Shown here piece by piece: positions 8,009 to 15,583 of a stretch of 37,702 bases of DNA; the first letter of the stretch is position 1, and each line of letters starts with the position of its first letter. Location of the stretch: positions 1-37,702 of the forward strand of contig JAQUYF010000015.1 in NCBI GenBank assembly GCA_028691975.1, in the 5' to 3' direction. The stretch comes from Bacteroidales bacterium. Its GTDB lineage: Bacteria > Bacteroidota > Bacteroidia > Bacteroidales > UBA932. A program made the position numbers and the translations under genes. The notes below the pieces were generated by a model. That model was not told where the DNA came from, did not search any database, and saw only the letters and a list, made by a program, of their open reading frames with translations.

Positions 8009-8831
8009 TATCCTCTTCAATAATCTCCTCCGGAGTCTCGGACGCAGTGATTTTAATCTTAGCCTGATCTAAAGTCAGTTTTATGTCCACCATCGCACCG
8101 AGCGGATAACTGACGCGATTGGTATATACCGGCGACTGCTGATACACCATGGCTTTCAGGCTGTCTTCGTAATTCGTAACTGTCTCGTCGTAAGTTATAT
8201 TACCTATATTCAACGAGTTGTCGATAATCGTCTCTTTTGCGAGATCGGCCGTATAGCCCAACAAGTATGGTATATAAGTCTCGTTATCATCATAGTTGAG
8301 ACCGAGAAGCAAATCGATCTTCGAATCGACATCTATCTGTGTACCGGGGGCGATCTGAACACCTCCATACTTTTGTGCCAAAACATTGTTTGTGGCGATA
8401 TCCTGAGTGTAAGAGAGTCTTCCGACCTGCAACCCCTTGGAATACAGCTCTGTCTTAGCCTGACGCAACGAGAATCCCACCAATGACGGCATAGCTACCT
8501 TCTTAACTGTTGTCGCATTGATAGTCAGAAAGATACGGCGATTCTTCTTAACTTTGCTGCCGGCTGCAGGCTCCTGACTGTACACCAGTCCCCTGTCCAT
8601 ATTCTTGACAAAAACCGAATCAGTGACTTCTACCCTCACATTGCGTCTGTGAGCCAGACTTTCAGCGTTTTTCACAGTCATCTGCGTAAAATCCGGTACG
8701 TTGAGAAGACGATTGTGTCTTGTAACGATAGCCAATACAACCTGGGCGATAAGAACCAATGCTACTATCACTATGAGAGCAGCCAATAGATTACGCCATA
8801 TCCATCTGTTTTTTTTACTGTTTTCTTCCAT
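8001..8831 (-). CDS. Membrane-anchored PASTA-domain protein
   Basis: 276 residues: a short basic cytoplasmic segment, one membrane helix at about 13-35, and three PASTA repeats (about 43-112, 113-187, 190-258) in the periplasm, ending in an acidic tail. PASTA modules bind peptidoglycan fragments in kinases and penicillin-binding proteins; here there is neither a kinase nor a transpeptidase domain, so the protein may be a structural or adaptor factor. The gene lies upstream of the RluD-like gene (8-bp overlap) and has its own -7 element 9 bp ahead of the ATG. Confidence 0.88.
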   Translation of the reverse strand: MEENSKKNRWIWRNLLAALIVIVALVLIAQVVLAIVTRHNRLLNVPDFTQMTVKNAESLAHRRNVRVEVTDSVFVKNMDRGLVYSQEPAAGSKVKKNRRIFLTINATTVKKVAMPSLVGFSLRQAKTELYSKGLQVGRLSYTQDIATNNVLAQKYGGVQIAPGTQIDVDSKIDLLLGLNYDDNETYIPYLLGYTADLAKETIIDNSLNIGNITYDETVTNYEDSLKAMVYQQSPVYTNRVSYPLGAMVDIKLTLDQAKIKITASETPEEIIEEDNE

Positions 8832-8839
8832 AACGGTGA

Positions 8840-8847
8840 CAAAGTTA
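8840..8847 (-). promoter_or_regulatory. -7 promoter element ahead of the PASTA gene
   Basis: TAACTTTG on the minus strand matches TAnnTTTG and ends 8 bp before the ATG at 8831. The -33 element is only T-rich, so the call rests mainly on the -7 box. The resulting leader would be very short. Confidence 0.4.
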
Positions 8848-8919
8848 ATAAAAAATATGAGGATGATAAAAATTGCTTTTTAACCACCCTCAATATCTTT
8901 TTGCAACTGCTTCAGGCTA

Positions 8920-9072
8920 CTACCAAAGTTCTTCTGAAGAGACTGTCAATTTTTTGCGGCCATGACGACGGCGAGCTGCCAATACGCGGCGACCGTTTGC
9001 TGAAGACATACGTTCACGGAATCCGTGTTTATTGCGTCTTTTACGTTGTGAAGGTTGAAATGTACGTTTCAT
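8920..9072 (-). CDS. rpmH: 50S ribosomal protein L34
   Basis: A 50-residue highly basic protein starting [18 protein letters not shown] and containing [16 protein letters not shown], the unmistakable L34 sequence. Start ATG at 9072, stop TAG at 8920-8922. It binds 23S rRNA in the large subunit. A perfect Bacteroidetes promoter lies 40 bp upstream (9112-9142), so it is transcribed independently of rsmG. Confidence 0.97.
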   Translation of the reverse strand: MKRTFQPSQRKRRNKHGFRERMSSANGRRVLAARRRHGRKKLTVSSEELW

Positions 9073-9111
9073 TATGATATGTTTTTATTATTTTCCTGCA
9101 AAAATGGAGTG

Positions 9112-9142
9112 CAAAGGTAATGCTTTTGTTTGTAAATACAAA
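9112..9142 (-). promoter_or_regulatory. rpmH promoter
   Basis: TTTG (9139-9142), a 19-bp spacer and TACCTTTG (9112-9119) on the minus strand form an exact consensus promoter. It overlaps the intergenic end of rsmG, whose stop is at 9144. The leader is about 35 nt. Confidence 0.72.
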
Positions 9143-9143
9143 T

Positions 9144-9761
9144 TTATTGACTGATAATTATTATCTTTTTTTCTCTGAAATAATCTTCCTCAAACCAATT
9201 AGTTATATCATACACAGCTATCTTGCCTCTGTCAATTTTGTTCCATTTGACGCAATCGGAAATCTCCTGATCAAGCTCACCCCCTTTCAGGTAAATCACC
9301 TCTTCGCGATACTTTCCCTTAACCCATGGCACAAAGTCACTTAAACTTGCCACAGCCCGCGAGACAATATAATCAAAATGCTGCCTGATCTCTTCAGCCC
9401 TGCAATTTACGGTAGTCACATTAGACAGCTCCAGAGATTCGGCGACCCCCTTCGCTACAGTTATCTTCTTTCCGATCGAATCGCACAGTGTGAAATTCAC
9501 ATCAGGGAACAGAATGGCCAGAGGGATCCCGGGAAAGCCCCCACCGGTGCCTATATCGAGCACCGTACTTCCGGTAGGGAAATCCACCACTTTGGCAATT
9601 GCGAGGCTGTGGAGTACGTGGTGCAGATATAGTGAGTCTATATCCTTGCGGGAAATAACATTGATCTTTGAATTCCACTCTCTGTAAAGTGAGTCAAGAT
9701 TGACAAATTGTTGTTTTTGCAAAGTAGTGAGGTTGGGAAAATATTTAATTATTTGATCCAT
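9144..9761 (-). CDS. rsmG: 16S rRNA (guanine-N7) methyltransferase RsmG
   Basis: 205 residues. The SAM-binding motif VLDIGTGGGFPGIPLAI is at about 67-83, followed by CDSIGKK and SRAVASL, all diagnostic for RsmG (GidB), which methylates G527 of 16S rRNA (E. coli numbering). The Arg-Glu-Trp-Asn segment (YREWNSKIN) near residue 26 is also typical. The ATG at 9761 lies inside the 3' end of the sigma-factor gene (17-bp overlap), suggesting coupled translation. Confidence 0.95.
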   Translation of the reverse strand: MDQIIKYFPNLTTLQKQQFVNLDSLYREWNSKINVISRKDIDSLYLHHVLHSLAIAKVVDFPTGSTVLDIGTGGGFPGIPLAILFPDVNFTLCDSIGKKITVAKGVAESLELSNVTTVNCRAEEIRQHFDYIVSRAVASLSDFVPWVKGKYREEVIYLKGGELDQEISDCVKWNKIDRGKIAVYDITNWFEEDYFREKKIIIISQ

Positions 9762-10329
9762 GATCTTTATCTTTTACACATTCGACGAGTATTTTGCGTG
9801 CTCTGCTTAGTTTGGTTTTAACCGTGCCTACCGGAATATTAAGCTCTGCGGCAATATCTTCATAAGCATAGTCCTTAATAAACCTCAACTCGGCTACCCT
9901 GCGATATCCTTCCGGAAGATTGTGTATATGATCTATTATCTCCGATACGCTCTGAGCGATTATCACGGTATCTTCGGGCGTATCGCTGAATACAGTATTG
10001 ATGACATCAGGCGAGGTCGTCGTGGAAACCGCATTTATTGAGTTTTTAAACTTGCGTAGATGATCAATCGCTTCGTTATGAGCGATACTGTAGAGCCATG
10101 TGGAAAAAGCATACTCCGGATCATATTTTGCCAAGTTGAGGTATGCCTTCTCGAAACTCTTCTGGCAAATATCCTCGGCATCTTCTCTTATGGCAACATA
10201 CTTCAAGACAAAGGCTAACAACGGTTCACGATATTTGTCGAGCAGCAGAGAAAAGGCATCTCGATCACTATGCAGTGCCGAATACGCCAATTCCTTGTCA
10301 GTCATCACACTATGTTTAGTTTTACTCAT
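9745..10329 (-). CDS. ECF-family RNA polymerase sigma factor
   Basis: 194 residues from the ATG at 10329 (MSKTKHSVMTDKEL); a GTG start at 10353 or an ATG at 10305 are alternatives. Region 2 is the DAEDICQKSFEKAYLNL and FSTWLYSIAHNEAIDHLRK part, and region 4 is LPEGYRRVAELRFIKDYAYEDIAAELNIP then GTVKTKLSRARKIL, a helix-turn-helix that binds the -35 side. There is no adjacent anti-sigma (FecR or zinc-finger) gene, so the mode of control is not visible. It sits 36 bp after polA and overlaps rsmG. Confidence 0.92.
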   Translation of the reverse strand: MSKTKHSVMTDKELAYSALHSDRDAFSLLLDKYREPLLAFVLKYVAIREDAEDICQKSFEKAYLNLAKYDPEYAFSTWLYSIAHNEAIDHLRKFKNSINAVSTTTSPDVINTVFSDTPEDTVIIAQSVSEIIDHIHNLPEGYRRVAELRFIKDYAYEDIAAELNIPVGTVKTKLSRARKILVECVKDKDHGSNN

Positions 10330-10365
10330 TCTCAATCTAAGGGGATCCAGCACGCGTCATGGTGG

Positions 10366-13014
10366 TTAGTGTGCTTCCAACCAGTTTTTTCCATAACTAC
10401 ACTCCACCGACAACGGAATAGAGAGCTTGGTGACGTTTTCCATTTCATACTGCACTATCTGCATCACTCTCTCCAACTCCGGAGCAACAACGTCAAAAAC
10501 CAACTCATCATGTACTTGCAGCACCATTTTACTCTTTAAATTATCCGAGTTTAAACGGTTATAAACATTTATCATCGCCAATTTGATAATATCGGCAGCA
10601 CTTCCCTGTATCGGAGCATTGATAGCATTGCGTTCTGCAAGTCCCCTGACAACCTGATTGCGTGAATTAATATCGGGCAGATATCTCTTTCTTCCGAAAA
10701 TGGTCTCCACGTAGCTCTTCTCTTTCGCTTTCAGGACGGCACCATCCATATACTCCTTCACCTTTGGATAGTGCTTAAAATACTCTTCAATAAACTCTTT
10801 TGATTCCTTGCGGGAAATATTCATTCTCTGGGCAAGGCCAAACGCCGATATCCCGTAAATGATCCCGAAGTTGGCCACTTTGGCCTTCCTGCGCTGCTCA
10901 CGCGATACCTCCTCCATCGGCACCCCAAATATCCTTGAAGCCGTAGCTGTGTGAATATCGGCCCCATGTCGGAAGCCATCCAACATCCCGGGATCCTGAC
11001 TCAACTCTGCCATGATTCTAAGCTCTATCTGAGAATAGTCAGCCGAGACGATATACCCGTCCTTTGTGCTGGCAATAAACGCTTTACGTATCTCTCTCCC
11101 CTGCTCTGTACGCACCGGGATATTCTGCAGATTAGGCCTAACCGAACTTAATCTTCCTGTAGATGTAAGTGCTTGATTAAAAGTAGTATGCACCTTCCCT
11201 GTCTTAGGATTGATAAGCGACGGCAACGGCAATATGTAGGTTGACAACAACTTCTTTACACCTCTGTATTCCAGTATCTTATTAATTATAGGATGTCTGT
11301 CTGCCAAGTACAGAAGAGTCTCTTCATCTGTAGGATAGTTTTCACGTTTATTTTTCTTTGCCTTAGGATCCAGATCCAGCTTCTCATAAAGTACAATGCC
11401 TATTTGACGCGGCGACGAGAGGTTGAGCGTCTGATCATCAGCCATCTCACGAGCCTCGGCCTCAATCCGTACAAGTTGCTCGCTCAGGAGTTTACTGTAT
11501 TCTGCAAGTTGGGCCGAATCTACCTTCACTCCTGTATACTCCATGTCTGCAAGCACCTCTACCAAAGGCATTTCAATCTTCCGGTAGAGAGCTGTCAGGT
11601 GTTGTTCTTCAAGTTCCTTCATCATCAAAGGAAATACAAGTCCGGCTGCTATACACTCGGAAGCATTCTTTTGTGAGGTACGAGTCTCATCTTCCGGCAC
11701 CGGGGTTGAAAAGAGATCTAACATCTTCGGCTCTTGCTCTTTCTCAACCTGAAGTGCGGTCAAGTCAACATTAAGATAACCCTTCGCTATGGTGTCAATC
11801 TTGTGTGAGCGTTCCGGATTGAGGATATAATGCATAAGTTCAATGTCATAAAGCTCTCCATTGACCGCTATCCCTTTGTCACGAAGTGCCAAAACAGAGG
11901 GCTTTGTTGCATGACCGATCTTCTCGACACTGTCATCTTCAAGTATTTGTCTTGCATTGTCATTATCCCATCCAAAATGGGCATATTTTTCTCCGCAGGA
12001 GAGAATAATATCCTTACATGTACGAAAAGCAACACTCTTCCCATTCCCGTCAACTTTGTACAGTTCAGCTAACAGGCGTTCCTGCGAGACCTCTTCGGGA
12101 TGCAACTCGATATGAACCTCGGCCAGCTCAGGAGATGAAACTACGCCACCTGCCGGAATTAATTTCCGTAAGGAATTGAATTCATACTTGTTAAATAAGT
12201 CAGAAACGCACTGCGTACAAGCCATACTCACCTCTAATGCACTCTCATCCAGCTCTATATCGACATCCGTCTTGATGGTGACAAGATACTTACTCATCTC
12301 GAGATGAGGCATCGCCTCCTCAAAGGCTGCCTGCTGCTTCTGCGGTAGCTCATCAAGGTGCGCCAAAATGTTGTCCAGACTCTTGTACCGGCCGACAAGC
12401 TTCTTGGCGCCAACTGCCCCGATCCCCTTAACACCCTGAACATTATCAGCCGCATCTCCCCAAATTGCGAGAATATCGATCACTTGACGCGGGTCATCAA
12501 TACCGTATTGACTACAGATCTGTTCAACACCTACAACTTCATTCTCTGCACCGGACTTTCCCGGCTTAAACTGATATATATCAGGTGCGATGATTTGTCC
12601 GAAATCTTTATCCGGAGTCACCATATACACTTCAAAACCTTTCTTCTGTTCGCGCTTGGCCAAAGTACCGATTACATCATCCGCCTCGAAGCCGTTTTTT
12701 ATGATGACAGGAATGCCCAACGCCTCTACGATCTGCTTAAGCGGCTCAACAGCAGCTTTTACAAGCTCCGGAGCAGCACTGCGGTTTGCTTTGTATTCGG
12801 GATAAATCTCATGCCTGAATGTTTTGGTCGGCGGATCAAAGGCGACTGCTATATGCGTGGGATGTTCTTTGTTGATAAGTTCCAACAGGTATTTGGTGAA
12901 TCCGTACAAAATTGACGTATCTTCACCCTTTGAATTAACCATCGGCCTACGCATGAAAGCATAATACATCCTGAATATCAGCGAATGTCCGTCTATGAGA
13001 AATAATCTTTGCAT
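10366..13014 (-). CDS. polA: DNA polymerase I (3'-5' proofreading domain degenerate)
   Basis: 882 residues, shorter than the roughly 930 of many relatives. The N-terminal 5'-nuclease domain (about 1-290) is intact, with DGHSLIFRMYYAF, FDPPTKTFRH, FEADDVIGTLA and a helix-hairpin-helix at GVKGIGAVGAKKL. The polymerase domain has motif A (DYSQIELRIMAELSQD), motif B (RRKAKVANFGIIYG) and motif C (QVHDELVFD). In between, the exonuclease fold has lost the DxE pair (the strand reads SVAFRTCKDI) and the exo III Tyr/Asp (reads ASECIAAGLVF); only the exo II Asp in YDIELMHYIL remains. Proofreading is therefore predicted inactive. It fills gaps and removes primers or flaps during replication and repair. 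Confidence 0.96.
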   Translation of the reverse strand: MQRLFLIDGHSLIFRMYYAFMRRPMVNSKGEDTSILYGFTKYLLELINKEHPTHIAVAFDPPTKTFRHEIYPEYKANRSAAPELVKAAVEPLKQIVEALGIPVIIKNGFEADDVIGTLAKREQKKGFEVYMVTPDKDFGQIIAPDIYQFKPGKSGAENEVVGVEQICSQYGIDDPRQVIDILAIWGDAADNVQGVKGIGAVGAKKLVGRYKSLDNILAHLDELPQKQQAAFEEAMPHLEMSKYLVTIKTDVDIELDESALEVSMACTQCVSDLFNKYEFNSLRKLIPAGGVVSSPELAEVHIELHPEEVSQERLLAELYKVDGNGKSVAFRTCKDIILSCGEKYAHFGWDNDNARQILEDDSVEKIGHATKPSVLALRDKGIAVNGELYDIELMHYILNPERSHKIDTIAKGYLNVDLTALQVEKEQEPKMLDLFSTPVPEDETRTSQKNASECIAAGLVFPLMMKELEEQHLTALYRKIEMPLVEVLADMEYTGVKVDSAQLAEYSKLLSEQLVRIEAEAREMADDQTLNLSSPRQIGIVLYEKLDLDPKAKKNKRENYPTDEETLLYLADRHPIINKILEYRGVKKLLSTYILPLPSLINPKTGKVHTTFNQALTSTGRLSSVRPNLQNIPVRTEQGREIRKAFIASTKDGYIVSADYSQIELRIMAELSQDPGMLDGFRHGADIHTATASRIFGVPMEEVSREQRRKAKVANFGIIYGISAFGLAQRMNISRKESKEFIEEYFKHYPKVKEYMDGAVLKAKEKSYVETIFGRKRYLPDINSRNQVVRGLAERNAINAPIQGSAADIIKLAMINVYNRLNSDNLKSKMVLQVHDELVFDVVAPELERVMQIVQYEMENVTKLSIPLSVECSYGKNWLEAH

Positions 13015-13149
13015 TTACAAATGTAACAATAATTTCCATTCACGACTCCGCTTTCTCAAGATGGATTGTAGCGCATGGAGGTATCAGGAGCATTTTTGTT
13101 ATAAAATCAAATTATTTGCAATTTATTGATTAAAATATTTAATTATTTA

Positions 13150-13179
13150 TTGCAGTTTGATTACAAATTATTATTTTTG
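13150..13179 (+). promoter_or_regulatory. Promoter of the aminotransferase gene
   Basis: TTG (13150-13152), 19 bp, then TATTTTTG (13172-13179). It lies in the AT-rich divergent gap between polA and the aminotransferase, giving a leader of about 15 nt before the ATG at 13202, and supports that ATG over the upstream one at 13157, which precedes the promoter. Confidence 0.65.
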
Positions 13180-13201
13180 CATAGTTAAAAACAATCGAAC
13201 C

Positions 13202-14395
13202 ATGAACATTGATCAATTATTATCAGCTAATGCTAAGAGTATGAGAAGGTCAGCGATTCGCGACCTTCTGAAAGTAGCAGTAAAACCCGAAATTATATCT
13301 TTTGGAGGCGGATTTCCAAGTCCCGAAACTTTTCCAATTGAAGAGTTGAAGAAAATCATGATGGATATCATGAATGAGCAGGGAGCAGCAGCCTTGCAAT
13401 ATGGTTCAACAGAAGGTGACGTATCTCTCAGAAAGGAAATCTCAAAATTATACAATGATGAGCATCTTAATATTCCAATTGAAAACATCCTCATCACTAC
13501 CGCTTCACAGCAAGCTATAGATCTTCTTTCACGTATTTTTATTGACCCGGGTGATGTGATTGTCTGCGGACTGCCTTCTTACCTCGGCGCTCTTCAGGCT
13601 TTCTGGTCATACCAGTGCCATCCTTACGGACTCCGTCACAACAATGGTCTTGAAGAGGCTGTCAATGCTCTTGTAGCTGCAGGCAAAAAGCCTAAATTCA
13701 TCTACTCCATTCCTGATTTTCAGAATCCTTCCGGAGAGACAATGACAGTTGAGGAGAGACAATACGTCGTTTCAGTTGCCGAAAAGTATGACTTACTTAT
13801 TATTGAAGACAGCCCATACAAGCAAATACGATTTGAGGGCGAATCTCTTCCTACAATGTATTCAATGTGTCCTGATCGCGTAGTCCTGCTGGGAACATTC
13901 TCCAAGACATTTGTTCCGGGATTCCGTTTGGGTTGGGTTGTTGCCGCAAACAACATTATTGAGAAACTTATCGTTGCAAAGCAGTCTGCAGACCTTTGTA
14001 CTCCTATTTTCAACCAGATGGTAGCTGCAAGGTATCTTCAGTCAGGTATGTTTAACAAAAATCTCGAAAAAATCAAATCTCTGTACAAACATAAAAAGAA
14101 TATTATGATCAAGGCCTTCGAGGATTATATGCCGGAAGGAGTTACATGGACCAACCCACAGGGAGGTTTGTTCCTGTTTTTGAATCTTCCGCCGCAATAT
14201 GATACAAGAGAGTTGTTTGATCTCGCCATCAAAGAAAATGTTGCATTCGTCATTGGTGAAGCATTCCATTGTGATGATTCCGGAAAGAACACGATGCGTT
14301 TGAACTTCTCATACGCCTCTGACGACAAGATTGTTGAAGGTGTTAAACGTTTAGCTGCCGCCATACAAGTGCTTTACAAGCGTAAAGGCAATTAA
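13202..14395 (+). CDS. PLP-dependent aminotransferase, class I/II (2-aminoadipate/aromatic type)
   Basis: 397 residues from ATG 13202 (MNIDQLLSANAKSM); the upstream ATG at 13157 lies in front of the promoter. Fold-type I features: FGGGFPSPETFP, YGSTEGDVSLRKEI, PDFQNPSGETM, IIEDSPYKQIRF and the cofactor lysine Lys235 in GTFSKTFVPGFRLGW. The sequence is closest in pattern to the LysN / kynurenine-2-aminoadipate aminotransferase and MocR-like group, which transfer amino groups from 2-aminoadipate, leucine or aromatic amino acids. The exact substrate cannot be read from the sequence. Monocistronic, closed by a strong terminator. Confidence 0.92.
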   Translation: MNIDQLLSANAKSMRRSAIRDLLKVAVKPEIISFGGGFPSPETFPIEELKKIMMDIMNEQGAAALQYGSTEGDVSLRKEISKLYNDEHLNIPIENILITTASQQAIDLLSRIFIDPGDVIVCGLPSYLGALQAFWSYQCHPYGLRHNNGLEEAVNALVAAGKKPKFIYSIPDFQNPSGETMTVEERQYVVSVAEKYDLLIIEDSPYKQIRFEGESLPTMYSMCPDRVVLLGTFSKTFVPGFRLGWVVAANNIIEKLIVAKQSADLCTPIFNQMVAARYLQSGMFNKNLEKIKSLYKHKKNIMIKAFEDYMPEGVTWTNPQGGLFLFLNLPPQYDTRELFDLAIKENVAFVIGEAFHCDDSGKNTMRLNFSYASDDKIVEGVKRLAAAIQVLYKRKGN

Positions 14396-14473
14396 ACTCC
14401 TAAAATTTGGCCACATTAGGGCTTGTATCTAAGTCCGAAAGGGTAAATAATTTTCATAGTAGTTGTTGTTGGG

Positions 14474-14501
14474 GGGTCGTCCGTTTGGACGACCCTTTTT
14501 T
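14474..14501 (+). terminator. Rho-independent terminator after the aminotransferase
   Basis: A perfect 9-bp GC-rich stem (GGGTCGTCC / GGACGACCC) with a GTTT loop is followed by six T residues. Confidence 0.95.
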
Positions 14502-14519
14502 GTCACCGATCTAAATTTA

Positions 14520-14549
14520 TTGAATGTATCAAAAAAAATGCTACATTTG
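14520..14549 (+). promoter_or_regulatory. Promoter of the patatin/BamA-like gene
   Basis: TTG (14520-14522), 19-bp spacer, TACATTTG (14542-14549), 23 bp ahead of the ATG at 14573. Confidence 0.66.
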
Positions 14550-14572
14550 ACACGCTATAAAACTATTAAACT

Positions 14573-15532
14573 ATGAGAAAACTATTTTTTCTTATTGTCT
14601 TCTTATCTATTTCCATATCGGTTGTTGCCCAAACGCAGGATTCTACCGCAAATACACAGCCACAACGCAAAAAAGTCGGCTTGGTCCTTTCCGGCGGGGG
14701 TGCCCGCGGAGTAGCACATGTCGGAGTGATTAAAGTTTTGGAGGAGGCCGGTATCCCCATCGACTATATTGCCGGTACAAGTATGGGTTCTCTTGTAGGG
14801 GCATTGTACGCCATCGGCTATACGCCTGAACAGATGTCCCATATTTTAACATCACAAAATTGGATGGAACTACTGATAGGTACTGTTCCACGCAATGAGT
14901 TACTCTTTGTTGAGAAAGAGAATAAAGATAAAACGATCGTTTCTCTTCCTTATGACGGAAAAAATATTAAAATAGCCACAGGCTTTCTCAATGGAAATTC
15001 GGCACAAAACCTCTTTTCCATATTAACCACAGGATACCACAACATGACGTCCTTTGACGATTTGCCGATTCCTTATGCATGTATCGCATACGACATAACC
15101 ACAGGAGACGAAGTGGTGTTCAGAGGAGGAAATTTGGCAGTTGCCATGCGTTCAAGCATGTCTATCCCCGGAGCTTTTGACGCAGTAAATTATGATAATA
15201 AAATTCTGATCGATGGCGGAGTGATTAATAATTTTCCGGTAGATGTGATCAAAAAAATGGGGGCGGATATTGTGATAGGGGTTGATGTGAGCACTATTAC
15301 GGAGCAACGGGAGAAACTTCAAGACCCATCGTCAAATGAAGATCGCAGGTACCTTTCGTTCGCAGTCAGAAATCTGATGGGAAGACTTGGAAAAGAAAAA
15401 TTTCTACAAAACAAAAATTCTACCGATTTGTATATTCATCCTGATTTAGGTAATTATACTGTGGCCAGTTTTACGAATACTGCGATTGATTCCATGCTTG
15501 TATATGGGGAGCGGTCGGCAAGACTGTGTTGA
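14573..15532 (+). CDS. Patatin-like phospholipase, N-terminal segment of the split gene
   Basis: 319 residues as it stands. Signal peptide ending VVAQ; oxyanion motif SGGGARG at 40-46; nucleophile Ser70 in GTSMG; catalytic Asp214 in IDGG. Both catalytic residues lie before the stop, so the truncated product could still be an exported serine lipase or esterase. In the intact family the domain is carried to the cell surface or held in the periplasm by a C-terminal barrel, which is lost here. Confidence 0.85.
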   Translation: MRKLFFLIVFLSISISVVAQTQDSTANTQPQRKKVGLVLSGGGARGVAHVGVIKVLEEAGIPIDYIAGTSMGSLVGALYAIGYTPEQMSHILTSQNWMELLIGTVPRNELLFVEKENKDKTIVSLPYDGKNIKIATGFLNGNSAQNLFSILTTGYHNMTSFDDLPIPYACIAYDITTGDEVVFRGGNLAVAMRSSMSIPGAFDAVNYDNKILIDGGVINNFPVDVIKKMGADIVIGVDVSTITEQREKLQDPSSNEDRRYLSFAVRNLMGRLGKEKFLQNKNSTDLYIHPDLGNYTVASFTNTAIDSMLVYGERSARLC

Positions 15533-15583
15533 GATGATCTGAATGCTCTGAAAAAAGAGATAGGTGTAATTTCCGAAGCTGAT

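Noticed and set aside
12358-12915. A 185-codon plus-strand frame opposite polA.
   Set aside because: It is a shadow of the conserved 5'-nuclease region on the other strand; composition is not protein-like.
13018-13025. TACATTTG three bases ahead of the polA ATG, which would imply a leaderless polA transcript.
   Set aside because: No TTG or TTTG lies 19-21 bp further upstream, so the match may be chance.
15530-15532. Selenocysteine or Trp recoding of the TGA in the patatin-barrel gene.
   Set aside because: No SECIS-like hairpin is evident just downstream and other genes here (for example the first chromate transporter) end in TGA.
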